Source: Melastoma dodecandrum (taxonomy: Eukaryota > Streptophyta > Magnoliopsida > Myrtales > Melastomataceae). From it: a stretch of DNA of 64,000 nucleotides. Below, piece after piece: positions 11,040-22,847 of the stretch (its first letter is position 1; each line of letters begins with the position of its first letter). The notes under the pieces were generated by a model, which saw nothing but the letters and a program-made list of their open reading frames with translations, was not told the origin of the DNA and made no database searches. Location of the stretch: contig JARUPY010000465.1 in assembly GCA_029817715.1 (NCBI GenBank), forward strand, positions 5,822,001 through 5,886,000. The letters are read 5' to 3'. The position numbers and the translations under genes are program-made.

Positions 11040-12640
11040 CAATGAAAAATGTACTTGTCTCGTTGACAGCGCATCAACGCTACTATTTTGAAAAGCAAGA
11101 AATTCTTTACCATCTTGGTAATGAATGAAACAAGTGTCAATATGATATCTAGAAGTACAAAAATCATTGAGGGCTCCGAAAGAGCAAATATCTTATTATC
11201 CAGAGGAACAAATATTTATATCGATAATGCGTTGTATTCCTCTAAGTCTCAGAGAAATTTATTGAGTTTTAAAGATATCCGCAAAAATGGATATCACATT
11301 GAGATTTCAAATGAAAATAAAAAAAAAATATTTTTGTATTACAAATATCATCTCGGGTAAGAAATGTATATTAGAAAAACTGCCTGCAGTTTTCTCTAGA
11401 TTATATTTCACAAATATAAGTGTTGGCGAAGTACATGCTATTACAAACTAGAAGTTTGTCGATCAAAATAATTTTATTACATTGCATGATCGATTGGGGC
11501 ATCCTAAAGCTATAATGATGCGAAGAATAATTGATCATTCGTGTGAGCATTCATTGAGAAACCAGAAGATTTTCTCCCCAATGAATTTTCTTGTACCGCT
11601 TGTTCCCAAAGGAAGTTGATAATTAGGCCATCACCATCGAAAATCAGGGTTGAACCCTTAAAATTTCTTGAAGGGATACAATATGATATATGTGGGCCTA
11701 TTCATCCGCCATGTGAACCATTCACATACTTTATGGTATTAATTAACGCATCAACAAGATGATCACATGTGTGTTTATTGTCAACTAGTAATCAAGCATT
11801 TGCAAGATTGCTTGCTCAAATTATCAAATTACGAGCTCATTTTCCGGATTATCCAATAAAATGTATTCGTCTTGATAATGCTGGTGTATTTACTTCCCAA
11901 ACTTTTGATGATTATTGTATGTCAATTGGGATAAGTGTTGAACATCCCGTAGCACATGTTCATACACAAAATGGCCTTGCAGAGTTATTGATAAAACGTC
12001 TTCAATTAATTGCAAGACCGTTGCTTATGAGAACAAAACTCCCTATACATGCTTGGGGACATGCTATTTTGCATGTGGCAGCGTTAATTCGCATCAGACT
12101 TACAAATTATAATGAGCTATCCCTTTTGGAAATGGTTTATGGTGAGGAACCAAATATATCTCATCTAAGAATTTTTGGGTGTGCGGTATACGTGCCTATT
12201 GTTCCACCACAACGCACAAAGATGGGACCCCAAAGGAGATTGGGGATATATATTGGATATGAATTACCGTCTATAATTAAATATCTTGAGCCATTGACAG
12301 GTGATTTATTTACGGCACGGTTTGCCGATTGTCATTTTGATGAAATGATATTTTCAACATTAAAAGGGGAAAATAAACAATTGGAAAAGGAAATAATCTG
12401 GCGTGAGTTATCATTATCTCACTATGATTCTCGTACAAAGCAATCAGAACTCAAACTTGAAATAATCTGGCTAAGTTATTCACTTGCAAAACTTAGAAAA
12501 TCAATTGCCAGATGTTTTTACTGACCCTAAGAAAGTGACAGAGTCTTGTATTCCAGCTGCAAATGCTCCAATAAGAATTGATATCCCTGAAGGACAACGT
12601 AGTATTGCTAATGAGCCTAAAATGCAAGTGAAACGTGCTA
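11040..12640 (+). pseudogene. Copia polyprotein remnant: protease, GAG-pre-integrase, integrase core
   Basis: The longest open part (11769-12524) shows a copia integrase core: IKCIRLDNAGVFTSQTFDDY with the second catalytic Asp, and HTQNGLAELLIKRLQLIARP with the catalytic Glu region. Downstream are LPIHAWGHAILHVAALIRIR and an integrase C-terminal block (RIFGCAVYVP, GPQRRLGIYIGY). Upstream, 11090-11640 carries SKSQRNLLSF and LHDRLGHPKAIMMRRII, the GAG-pre-integrase signature. Several stops and frame changes lie between these blocks. Confidence 0.85.
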
Positions 12641-12857
12641 GTAACTGCCGAGACTCTTCATCTAACAAGACCTTCATATACCGAGACTCCTCATCTACCG
12701 AGACGTTTTATTTGGTTATAATATAAATAGATAGCCTTCTAAGAAGTATTTTGTACCTTCGTTCGAAATAAATAAAGAAAGTCTTTTCTCCTTTCTACGT
12801 TCTTTCTCTTATGTATTCTCTCAATCTTCTTCCTTCTTGTCTCGTTGTTTTACAACA
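12640..12857 (+). repeat. Truncated 3' LTR of copia element
   Basis: It starts within TAACTGCCGAGACTCTTCATC and ends ACAACA. It contains an extra local repeat of the CCGAGACTC(C/T)TCATCTA unit and a TATA-like ATAATATAAATAG. Similarity to the 5' LTR is high, but the first part of the LTR is missing here. Confidence 0.75.
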
Positions 12858-14830
12858 GACAAATTTGTTGATGTTTTTAATTAATTTTATGGTATTGATT
12901 AATATTATTTGTAAATTTAAAATTGTAGATGTTTAAAGGGAATACTTTATAAAATCATTGTTCGTGTCTCTTATTAAACATTTGTCTCTGTACTTGATAC
13001 ATTTATTTATTGCACGTGTGTAGTTATGCACTTGAGAGACATTAATTATTTTAAATAATTGTCCATCATTTAAGTTTAATTTATTATGCCACATAAATCA
13101 AGTACAACCATATATGTTAGTGAGATAAAGTGATTCGATTACAGAGTTTATATATAGACTTACATAGTATATAGAATCTACAAATAACATTAACATTTTT
13201 TTTATTTAATTCTAATAGATGTTAAAATTAAAAAATATATTTTAGAATTAAAATTAATTGGTACTAATTTATTCTAAAATATAGAAACATGGTCTTAAAT
13301 TTAAATTTATCGAATATACTAAGGCGATACCCATGGTTGGCCAAATTGTTTATATATATATATATATATATAAAAGAAGAGCAACCGTCATTGCTACGTG
13401 CATAATTTTGTTAACTTAAATCAATTATAAAAGCAAAGTGAGCAAACTAGAGATCGGCCATGTCGTGAAGAAAATGGTTGTAAAAAAATTTTGAATTTTT
13501 GATCAGCGGAACGAACAAGTTTTTTGAGATAAATATTACCCAAGAACAACAAGGGCTATTACCAAGAGGGAGTTCTAAGTTTGCAGGTGCATTGATCACT
13601 TCCAGAGGAATATATATATATATTAATCTGATGTGGTTTTCGGATAGTTTTTCCGAAACAAGCTTACGTAATTGCTTGTGGAGACGCATCACCCCGTTGC
13701 TGTCAAACTGGAAATTAAGTCATCCGGTGTCCCCGGTCTTCTTCTTCTTCTTCTTCTTCTTCTTCTTCTTCTTCTTCTTCGTTCAATGAGATGGACAGGT
13801 CGCCGGCCAATCTTTTACTACTTCCCAAGGCCGCATTATTTGAATCTCTTCGACAAACAAAGAAACAAAATAAATAAATAACACTAGGGATTCAAAAACT
13901 TTATTTTGAGTTTAGAAGGAATGAAGGTTTTGACTTTCGGTTGGTGGTTTCTTTTTCTTCCTTTTTCTGGAAGTACGATTTGGTTGGATGGAGTTGTCGT
14001 TAAATTGTAAAATACAAAAAATGACTGATGACGACCCTCCATCTAACCTTCCGCCGTTGCCATTTCCCTTCAGCGACTCTCTCGCCTCAACAAACCAACG
14101 CCGTAGAAAGACCAAAGGGGTTCGCTTCATACATGAACCTGGTTCAACGTTTGTTATTTTATTATTAGGTAAGGGGGGGAATGAACGACTGAAGGATGAT
14201 AAGATATTTGGGCCGGACCCAACAACAACGCTCTTCTCTCTAGCAGGGTGGGGGTGGGGGCGTTGAAGAAAATGACGGATACCTGCCCCCCCTTCCACCC
14301 CGTCGTTAAGCACGCCCCAATTTTTTAAACTCCAACACGTCAAATGACTATCGATCTCTCGCTCGCTCCGTCCCCACCTTCAATCTAATGAAGAATGCGC
14401 GTTACTATGTTTTTGTAATAATTAGGGAATGTATGTTTAAAATGCGGACCATCAATTTATAATTGGTCCGTGTTTTTGCGAATTAAATAAGGGGGGACTA
14501 CCCAGGTGGACGGCTGTGATCGCTTCCTCACGGTAAGGGGAGATCAACTCAACAACACCGGATAATCCCCTCCGATCGGCAGGGGTCCCAACATCAAAAG
14601 CCCATGGTCTTCTTCCCCCGCTGTGGAAAATCAAAATCCCCGTATTAACCCTACCCCAAGTAAGTCCCGCTCCCTTGCTCACCGCCCCTGTCCTCGTCAC
14701 AACGTTCACATCACGCTGTCTCAGGGGCAAATTCGGAAACATCCCCGTACCGAGACTTTCCTCAGAGGATTTATGATTGTAACGTGAGGAGGACAAATTA
14801 TGGCTCGCCTTTCCCCCCTCTGTGTTCTCG
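12858..14830. other. AT-rich spacer, no gene recognised
   Basis: The stretch holds AT-rich DNA (12870-13330), a (TA)n run near 13351-13372, a short (TA)n near 13610-13621 and a (CTT)n microsatellite at 13738-13780. Short ORFs are low complexity or overlap the microsatellite. No protein family was recognised. Confidence 0.6.
13738..13780 (+). repeat. (CTT)n microsatellite
   Basis: An uninterrupted run of about 14 CTT units. It makes Phe/Leu/Ser-rich spurious ORFs on the plus strand. Confidence 0.95.
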
Positions 14831-16856
14831 TTTTCAGACCTTCGTCCTCTGTTTTTTCCTCATTGTTGTAATCTGGCGTTGGTCGAGGGGATTTGCGGAA
14901 GGTCTATTTAAGAGGAAGAAAAGGAGCTCTTGCTGAATTCTCCGGAGGGAAGGGGGGTTGGTTTTGCTGCATTGGGTGGGGTTGTGCTCGGAGATTTTGA
15001 TCCCCGCTTGGGGTTGGCCGTACACTCCCCATCCCGCTTCTCGAAAGGAAGAGACATTTTGATTTGGTTGGCCTTCCATATCTGGGGGTAAGCAGGTAGC
15101 TGAAACTGTAAGAGGCGTGTGTTTTTTGTGGTAGTGATGTATCTTTTGCTGGAAAATGGTAATTGAGTAATGCCCCTACCTGGGACGAGGGTTTGCGTCA
15201 TGTTATTGCCTTTTTCGTTGTGTGTGAGATTGAGGAGTCATTGTTTTCAGACTTAGTATTTGGGTGGTGTGGGTATGATCTGTTTTGCTTTAAAGTTGCT
15301 TCCTTTTTATCTTTTCCATTTTTTTTTAAATTTCCCATTGTATATCCGACTGATAATGGTAGCTTTTCTAACACCATGATCGTTTTGATTGGAGAAGCCT
15401 TCCTCGTTGACCGTGCCCTGTTGTTGATTCTCTCTGTTTCCCCTTCTTTCTTTCTCCTTGCCTCTCCATTAATGACTGGTTGGTTTCCCTTTCGTTTTCT
15501 CCTCGTTACCTCTTCTTCTGTGATTCCATTGCTCCGTCCTCTCCTTATCTGTTTTGGGTCTTTAAGGATTCTGGGTTTTTATTTTATTTTTTTGTGTTTT
15601 TGAAGGGTTTAAGAAAAGGATTTTGGTGTGTGCTGTCGGGGTTTAAAACGCCTTGGTTTAATTTCTTCACTATTACCTTATCTTAAAAAATGGGCCGAGG
15701 GACAAGAACAACTTCCTGAATCCTCGGGGCTGTTTTCAAGGAGTGCCTTTTCGTTTTCCATCTCCCCGTTTTAAGCCATGCCTGTCGGATTTGTGGTAAC
15801 TCTTCAGAGACCTTGTTTTTCTAATAAAGGTGTAACCGCTATGACTAATTAGCCCTCAGTCAACAGTTACCAGACATGGGTATGGCAGGATCCCTTGATA
15901 TGCTTAGGCCTGTACTTTTGGATATGGTTGTTGTTGAAGATGGGGTAGGATTAAGGGGACTTGGGGTAGCAAGGCATGTCTGAAAGAGCAGCAGTGGGTG
16001 GAAATTGCTATGTCGCCTGATATATGTCTTCTTTTGTGTAGTCCTCAATAGTCTTCTTTGTAGTGGTGTGTGGGCCTGCCCCTATATTGTTGATGCGTGT
16101 TAGGCGAGGCGGCCTTCGATCATGTAACTGGTGACCCCTCCAAGTCTGTCAGAATTTGCTGCTTACTTGCGAGGGTGGTGCCAAATATTGCCTGTAATTT
16201 GGTCTGTTACATTTTTCTCCCCAGCATTCATTTGCCTTGTCTGATGTTGTGGAGCATTGGTTTTCTGACACTTGAGTACTGGCCTAATTGTGGTGGGAAT
16301 TTATATGCCTCTCTTAATAGGAGTGAATGGTTCTGCATTTTCCTGGAAATGTCTGACTGAAATTGGTGGGGCGATATGAAGATTTTTTTTTTTTTTTTTT
16401 ATAAATAAGACATTAAGATTTTCTGTGGTGATAAAGAGAACTGTTTAAACAATTGTAGGATTGCTTCTTATTGTTCCTCATTATTACTCCAGATTGTATC
16501 CTTGTGGATCTTTATCTGTTCAGCTTTACCTTTTCCGGGGTTTGCTTTCACAATATATCCGTTTTACTCCTTTTTCTTTCTTTTTGCTGCTTTATCTCTT
16601 TTGAAAGTAGATTCGAATATTTGACGAGCAGGGGGAGGAAGGTGATATTATTATATACATTACCCATCCCCAGTGGGCGTGCTTGATGGTTAAAGCATGT
16701 TGCTTTCAACCTTTTGAATGCATTTGGAATATTTCCTCGTTTTAACTGTGTGGATTTATTTTCTCCTTTCTTCTTTGCAGATGATCTTTTCTTAACTGTT
16801 CTTTGCTGATTCCTTTTTGTTTTGGCTGTTTTGATTTTCCTTGATTTCAGATTTAG
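14831..16856 (+). other. Probable 5' leader and leader intron of the GIL1-like gene
   Basis: There is no protein-coding signal in this 2 kb. It is T-rich on the plus strand, has many stop codons and ends in TTGATTTCAG just before the ATG of the GIL1-like gene. This matches a 5' UTR split by a long intron whose acceptor lies 5 nt upstream of the start codon. The donor and transcription start were not fixed. A 20-nt T run sits at about 16383-16402. Confidence 0.5.
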
Positions 16857-18224
16857 ATGGAATCTGTGAAACGATCTTCTGTAACTCCGACTAAGAGTCG
16901 GCTGGCTCGAACATTCGCCAAAGTTTTCCATGTGAAACTGGCCACCGGGGTCGCCCCAGCCGAGGGTCTACGGAAATCCAAGCCCCAAATAAAAGCTAAA
17001 GACAATCAAGTTAGGGAAGATGTTGAGAAGGTCAACTTTTCCAAGTCATTTGATGAGGAGGAGGATGAGAATCAAGATAGGCAGGGCTTGGAGGCTCATC
17101 TTGCTAAGATTTTTGCCTGCATTTCATCAGTTAAAGCCGCCTATGCACAGTTACAGTATGCACAGTCTCCATACGATGCTGAAAATATACAAGCTGCTGA
17201 TGAGATGATTGTTTCGGAATTAAAGAACTTGTCGGAGTTGAAGCAATGCTATGTGAAGAAGCAGTTTGACATATCGCCCGACACTGCACTATTCTCAGCG
17301 GAAATACTAGAGCAGAAGAGCCTTTTGAGGACATACGAGATAATGCGCAGAAAACTGGAATATCAGCAAACGATGAAGAATACTGAGATTACGCGCCTCA
17401 AGGAGAAGCTCGAGGAGCTGAATAAGCATAACCGGGCGATAGACAAGAGGTTGAATCATAGTGGGCCTCTTTCTGTTCTCGACAACCTTCATTTATCTGC
17501 AGTGAGCCCTAAGCACTGCGCCACAGTGCTTAGCCATGCCGTGAAATCTATTCGCAGCTTCGTGAGATTGATAATTGACGAGATGAAATCAGCTGATTGG
17601 GATCTTGATGCTGCAGCCAGTTCGATCGAGCCGGGCATTGTTTACTGGAAATCGGATCACAAGTGCTTCGCGTTCGAGTCCTTTGTCTGCCGTGAAATGT
17701 TTGACGCATTCCAGCACCCAAACTTCTCCCTTCCTACCGAGTTCTTACCCGAGAAGAGAAAATGGCCGCAGTTCTTTTTCGATAGCTTCGTCGAGCTGAA
17801 GTCCATGAAACCCAAGGACTACCTCACCCGAAAGCCGGACTCCACATTTGCGAAATTCTGCCGCTCCAAGTACTTGCAACTCATTCACCCAAGAATGGAA
17901 TCCGCGTTCTTTGGGAACCTGAGCCACAGAAACCAGGTGGTATCCGGCAACTTCCCGGAGACCACGTTCTTTGCAATGTTTGTGGAGATGGCGAAGCGGG
18001 TATGGCTTCTCCACTGTCTGGCATTCTCATTCCAGCCAGAGGGGACCATCTTCCGTGTGAGTAAAGGGTGCAGGTTCTCGGAAGTTTACATGGAGACAAT
18101 AGCAGAAGACGCTTTACGGAACGACGGCATGGGATATGATCCCAGAGTCGCATTCACTGTAGTTCCCGGGTTCAAGATCGGCAAAGCCGTCATCCAGTGC
18201 CAAGTATATCTCCTAAACTCCTAG
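16857..18224 (+). CDS. DUF641 / GIL1-like protein (IRKI family)
   Basis: Single-exon CDS of 455 aa, intact. The N-terminal DUF641 block is LEAHLAKIFACISSVKAAYAQLQ followed by the Y-D-A-E-N-I-Q and SELKNLSELKQ words. A coiled coil lies at about residues 150-200. The C-terminal GIL1/IRKI part includes FVRLIIDEMKSADWDLDAAA, FAFESFVCREMF, KFCRSKYLQLIHPRME and AKRVWLLHCLAFSF, and ends with a V-P-G-F-KIG block. These are the marks of GRAVITROPIC IN THE LIGHT 1 and its paralogues (for example Arabidopsis At1g53380). GIL1 acts in light control of shoot gravitropism; paralogues bind receptor kinases. Which paralogue this is cannot be told from sequence alone. Confidence 0.93.
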   Translation: MESVKRSSVTPTKSRLARTFAKVFHVKLATGVAPAEGLRKSKPQIKAKDNQVREDVEKVNFSKSFDEEEDENQDRQGLEAHLAKIFACISSVKAAYAQLQYAQSPYDAENIQAADEMIVSELKNLSELKQCYVKKQFDISPDTALFSAEILEQKSLLRTYEIMRRKLEYQQTMKNTEITRLKEKLEELNKHNRAIDKRLNHSGPLSVLDNLHLSAVSPKHCATVLSHAVKSIRSFVRLIIDEMKSADWDLDAAASSIEPGIVYWKSDHKCFAFESFVCREMFDAFQHPNFSLPTEFLPEKRKWPQFFFDSFVELKSMKPKDYLTRKPDSTFAKFCRSKYLQLIHPRMESAFFGNLSHRNQVVSGNFPETTFFAMFVEMAKRVWLLHCLAFSFQPEGTIFRVSKGCRFSEVYMETIAEDALRNDGMGYDPRVAFTVVPGFKIGKAVIQCQVYLLNS

Positions 18225-21200
18225 CCAAGGTGAAAAGCCAATACAATCAATCGGCTTTGGATGAATAATGAACAACAACAGGGGGCGGGGGATTGATGAG
18301 CTGGAACCAACTTGCAGAAAACATCATAGGAGTAGTACGAGAGAGGCAAATATGTGGGCAGAAACAATTCACCGGACATGGGCAAGGGCAAATGCCTGTG
18401 GGTGATCCATCAATCAACATAACATGCTGAGGCTGTTACGATCTCTTTTCTTTTTTTGAAAGAAAGAGAAAGTGGGAAGAAAAAAAGGAGGGAAAGCTTG
18501 TGGACCACCATTCTGTCGCCTGATACAGACAGTACAAGAAAGAATATCTTTTTTTATTTCTTTTGAGTTGCTTCCGGACATCCCACTTTTTAGCCCCCCT
18601 TTGCTTTGTTGGATGTTATAACGTGTTTTAGGAACAGGAACCAAAAGGAGGGGAAATTATTGGGTGTTGTTGGGTAAAAGCTAATGTTAGGATGGACCCT
18701 TGATCATTTGTCTTGGTGGGGGTGATCATAAACTTGGTATCGATGCATGTACAGGAGGAGCCGATGGTTTTTAAGGATAATAACATGAATGGGGTTTGGA
18801 TGTGAATTGTCCCATGTGTTGTTTGTGGTCAGATGCCTACGGAGGATCTGTCAAATTCTCTTTGAGTCTTGTCTTTGTTATTCAACCTGATGAGGGTGGT
18901 TAAGGGAATTGTTTAGCTGTTAATCATGCTTGGAATGAGGAATGATTAGGAATGGACTTATGATTATTACCACCATAATTGGTTGTTTAGTGCTGTTTGT
19001 ATAATTACAATATCATGTTCATGTAATATTTAATACTGGGTCTTTGGTATTTGGGCCTTGGGCCTCCTCTTCGCCCTTATTTAGTTCATAAATACTTGGG
19101 GAAGGAAAGCTGGAAATACGCCAGACGGAAATATGCTTTGGACAATTGTGAGAAATAATAGATCGGCCAGTAGGTTGGCTTAGTCAGGAAGGTGGGACGA
19201 GCCCCTGTGTCCGATTAGCGAACTCGAACTCACGGCTAGACTTGTGAGGAGGAGGCAGGTGGTGGTGAAGAAGGGCTACACTGGTTCAGCCCTGATGGAG
19301 GCACCATGATCCCTTGGGGAGCACATGTAAAACCAGCTTGTTCTCCTTCGCCCACAATGATGGATGTTTACACGACAAAATAATTTTGGATTCATGGGCG
19401 TCCGCGACAAAATCGCAACAAGTTAGCTATATTTGACACGAACGATGTAGAGATCCGAAATGTAGTCACCGGAAAAAGAAAACAAGAACAAATTGTATTA
19501 ATAAATAAGGACAAATAATTACAGTCATAATCGATGAAGAAAGCTTAAAAACTTGAAACGAAATGGACGTTCGAGAATGACTTTGTAGATGGTCAACGAT
19601 GTCTGGATGTTAACGTCAACGACGATGATGGCGATGCCGGTGAAGGAGATGACCGGCGATGCTGGTGACAATGGTGGTGCTGGTCATTGAAGGCGGAGAT
19701 CTGGGGGTTGGAAACTGAATGCTAGAGTACTGGAGACAAACAATGCCAAATGCGGTCTAAGAAGATTTTGTCCCTTTTATGCTGATTTGATTTTGTTGGA
19801 CTCCTGAAGACGTGGATCTCAACCTCTTGTACGTTATTCTCTAATGAAAATCATAAAGACGTAACTTCCTAAAATTTCGGAAACATGATTTGTTCAGTCT
19901 ACTTCGTAGACTTGATCCGAGGAGACCTCCTCCTAGACTTGACCCGGGCGAACTATCCTTGTAAACTTAATCTGGACGAACCTTATAGGTTTTGGATTTC
20001 CTTCAAACCAACTATCTTTTGAGGATTACCTGGTCATAACTACTCTCATAGAATCACGGAGACCATGGCAATCCACCTTGTAGACTTTCCTAAGATGTCG
20101 TCATAGACTTAACGACTTGAGGCAGTTTCCTTCTATACAGTACACTTACTCCACCTGGGTATGTCTTCCGTAGACTTTGGTCAAGAATTCTCATTCTTAT
20201 ACACTTATCAATGGGCCATCTTTCATCCAAGGCTCAAGATTTTCCTTAATGTTGATAATGGGCTTGAAACTGATGAAGTTTGGCTAGTACTTAGTCACAA
20301 GTCATCGATACTGGGCTGAGTGGCGTCGACGGACGATTCGGTCGATCGACAGATGAATTGAGGATGTCCAACCCAATCAACGAAAGAGATCGAGTCGAAA
20401 GATGAAGATTTGCTACAGTCACTCGATTCCATATTTTAGCACGTGTATTAGTGGCGGTTGTGGTGGTTCTTCTTAGAATTTATGCACGTGAGTATAGTTA
20501 GTTACATGTGGCGGTTATCGTCAATCAATAGCAATCACTAGTAGATAATTTTAGGGTATAATATAAATAATCTTAAGTTTGCGTGTAATAAGGTGACAAT
20601 CACTTTAGACCAAGGGCACTTGGTCGTCTATTTGTACACATTGTTTGTTTCTAATATAAACTCTTGTTGTAACTTTGTATTTACTGCAATGGAAGTAAGC
20701 ATTCGTTTTTTAAATCTTTGTTCATTGTTCTTTTTTTATTTACGTAGACCAAATTTCATTTTGAATTCAACTTTCACATCAATATCGCATCGTTTTTGTC
20801 TTTAGCATCCAAACAATGGAGGCTTATTGATTATGCACTTTCGACAGCAACGCCACGATTGTGAGAACGATATGCTTTTTGACTGATGTTCCACCGAAGA
20901 GGAAGATGAAGAAATTTCTGAGTTGTATTATCCTTTAAAAAAAAAGAAATAAGTAATTTTAAAAAATTAAAGAAATAAATGTAAGAAAAGACATGACAAG
21001 GATTACTGCAATTGATTTTTAGGACACGGAAAGTGGTTTTGCACTAAATTACCCGGTCTATGGAAAAAATTGAGTAAAAAAAGGGGCGACTTTAACTGAG
21101 TCGTCATTTGAAGTGATGATTTTTATGAAAGTCGGAGAAAGTCGTAGAGTGACGACTTTTATTAAATTTGGGGTGAAGTTGTCATTAACAAGTCTAATTT

Positions 21201-22079
21201 TTAACAGTGACGACTTTTGCTAATTTTAATGAAACAGTGATGACTTATGGTGTTTTAAAAGTCGTTACTTCAAATGAAGACTTTAATCGGGAAAATTTGA
21301 AATTTTTTTCTTCGCGCTCAATTTTTCCTCCAAACAGGATATTTTGATCAAAACTCACACGGAAAAGTGACGAAAATATAGTTACACGTCCGGATTTAAC
21401 ATAATTATAAGTCTTCTTCACTATGACAATATGTTGTCCAAATAGGACAAAGTGAGTGATCTAAGTCCTTAAAACGATTAGATATAATATTTTTCTACGG
21501 GTAAAATTAACTTTTAAAATTTTATAAAGAATCATATAGTGAATTTTAAAATTTTTCAATTTCATTCTCGGAATTAATTTATTAAATCCCTTTTGAGATA
21601 ATTTCCTTTATATTTATTTTATGTATATTCTTTTATTTCTTAAATAAATAATTTCGTGAGAGAGTTACGAAAGAAAAAGAATAAAATAAAATAAAAAATA
21701 TTTAAAAGATAAGGTGCGAAGGATATTTAGTCAAATTTCCATAAAGGGTATGCCACTGGGTGCGTAAATAGCATCACCATAAAAGAACAAGCAGATTAAA
21801 TTTCATATCTCATATGCTTTCGGCTTTGTTTTCAACAGAAATGATAATGAACCGAAATTATTTAGCTGAATTTATGCCGGCTTGCCTTATTTAGAAATTA
21901 AGAGTTATTATTCTATTCGTACTAATAATTTATTTTTAATAATAAAACCAAAGAACGAAAGCATTAGTCTAAAAAGGTTGTAATGAACAGGGGATTCCGT
22001 CCCCAATCCCCCAGCCAGCCCCACCACCACTCCACCGACTGAGTAAACGAGGGAGCGGTCAGTCCGAACAGAGAGAGAG
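18225..22079. other. 3.9-kb spacer, repeat-rich, no gene recognised
   Basis: After the GIL1-like 3' UTR, no ORF has family features. At 19590-19690 there is a run of GATG/CCGG-type imperfect repeats. At 19890-20090 'TAGACTT' recurs several times at irregular spacing. At 21085-21295 there is an array of GTCGTCA(C)TT-like words in both orientations. The last 400 bp are AT-rich. Confidence 0.5.
21085..21300. repeat. Array of short direct and inverted GTCGTCACTT-like motifs
   Basis: Words such as AGTCGTCATTTGAAGTGATGA, GTGACGACTTTT (two copies), GTGATGACTTATG and AGTCGTTACTTCAAATGA recur in both orientations within about 210 bp. The outermost pair can fold back. The pattern resembles sub-terminal repeats of CACTA/En-Spm elements, but no CACTA terminus or target duplication was identified. 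Confidence 0.45.
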
Positions 22080-22406
22080 ATGACGATGGGGGAAGAGGTC
22101 TCTGGCCCTGCCGGACCCAAAGTCACCCGACTCCTCTACTTCGTCGGGGCAGGATGTGAGTCAGCGTCTCCTCCTTCCCTTCTCTTTCGGCATTTTCGCA
22201 AACATTTGGACCGCACGAGGAAGATGTGTCGATGAATTGCCCTAATCGTGATCTGATTCTGATTTGCAGTCATAACGGTACTCGCGATCAATAAGTGGAG
22301 GGAATGGGAGCGACAACAACAACAACACCACCACCATCATCAGACGCTGAACGACCAGTCTAGCAATCATCTCCCCAAATCCGTCCAGAAATCGACGGAA
22401 CGATGA
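22080..22406 (+). CDS. Small conserved plant protein, single membrane segment
   Basis: Two exons, 22080-22155 and 22270-22406, give 70 aa. The N-terminal MGEEVSGPAGPKVTRLLYFV and the block TVLAINKWREWER are shared, as I recall, by small uncharacterised plant proteins. Residues 17-32 could span a membrane. The tail is Gln/His-rich (QQQQHHHHH), probably from repeat slippage. Either ATG (22080 or 22086) could be used; the second has the conserved MGEE start. Function is unknown. Confidence 0.72.
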
Positions 22407-22847
22407 ACTTCTGGTTCTGGTTCGGAATGCCCTAGTCCCGTGAATTGAATGGGTGTTCGGGGTCATTGTATTGTATTGAGCCAGTAAGTTAGGTTTGCTT
22501 GTCACAGCCCTATCTTCATTTTCTCGATGTCTGAATTGTGATCTGTTTACCTTTGAGTTTGCGCTCGACACACCTACTGCTGCTGTAGTTGGTCCAAAGG
22601 ATTAACCTATGGAAAATTGCTCCCTGGGAGCAGGACAAACTCGGCAATACTTTTCACTGGCTCATCGACAGCCTGGGCACTGCCGAGTCTAAGCTGCTGT
22701 CGCAACACCAGTTTATTTCGAGACTCAAGAGTATGCAGAAGAAGGATTAGATAGCAAACTGATCTACATTCTGGTGAATTGTCAGCTGTTCGCCGCAGAT
22801 GGGTTGACAGAGTCTCCGCTGTTGTTTTGGTATCGAGGAGTGCCTAT

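Larger units (their letters stand above)
10351..12857 (+). mobile_element. Ty1/copia LTR retrotransposon, internally deleted
   Basis: A 5' LTR (10351-10646, TGTT...AACA) and a partial 3' LTR (about 12640-12857) share long blocks such as TTCTACGTTCTTTCTCTT and ATTCTCTCAATCTTCTTCC. The body encodes, in broken frames, a protease remnant (CLVDSAST near 11060), a GAG-pre-integrase segment and most of a copia-type integrase. Integrase comes before the place where reverse transcriptase would be, which is the copia order. GAG is not recognisable, and reverse transcriptase and RNase H are missing. The reading frame runs straight into the 3' LTR at about 12640, which is where the deletion joint lies. 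The element cannot move on its own. No clear 5-bp target duplication was found. Confidence 0.88.

Noticed and set aside
13499..13881. ORFs with Phe/Leu runs
   Set aside because: They are made by the (CTT)n microsatellite.
15163..15603. 146-codon hydrophobic ORF before the GIL1-like gene
   Set aside because: Low-complexity T-rich sequence typical of an intron; no family features.
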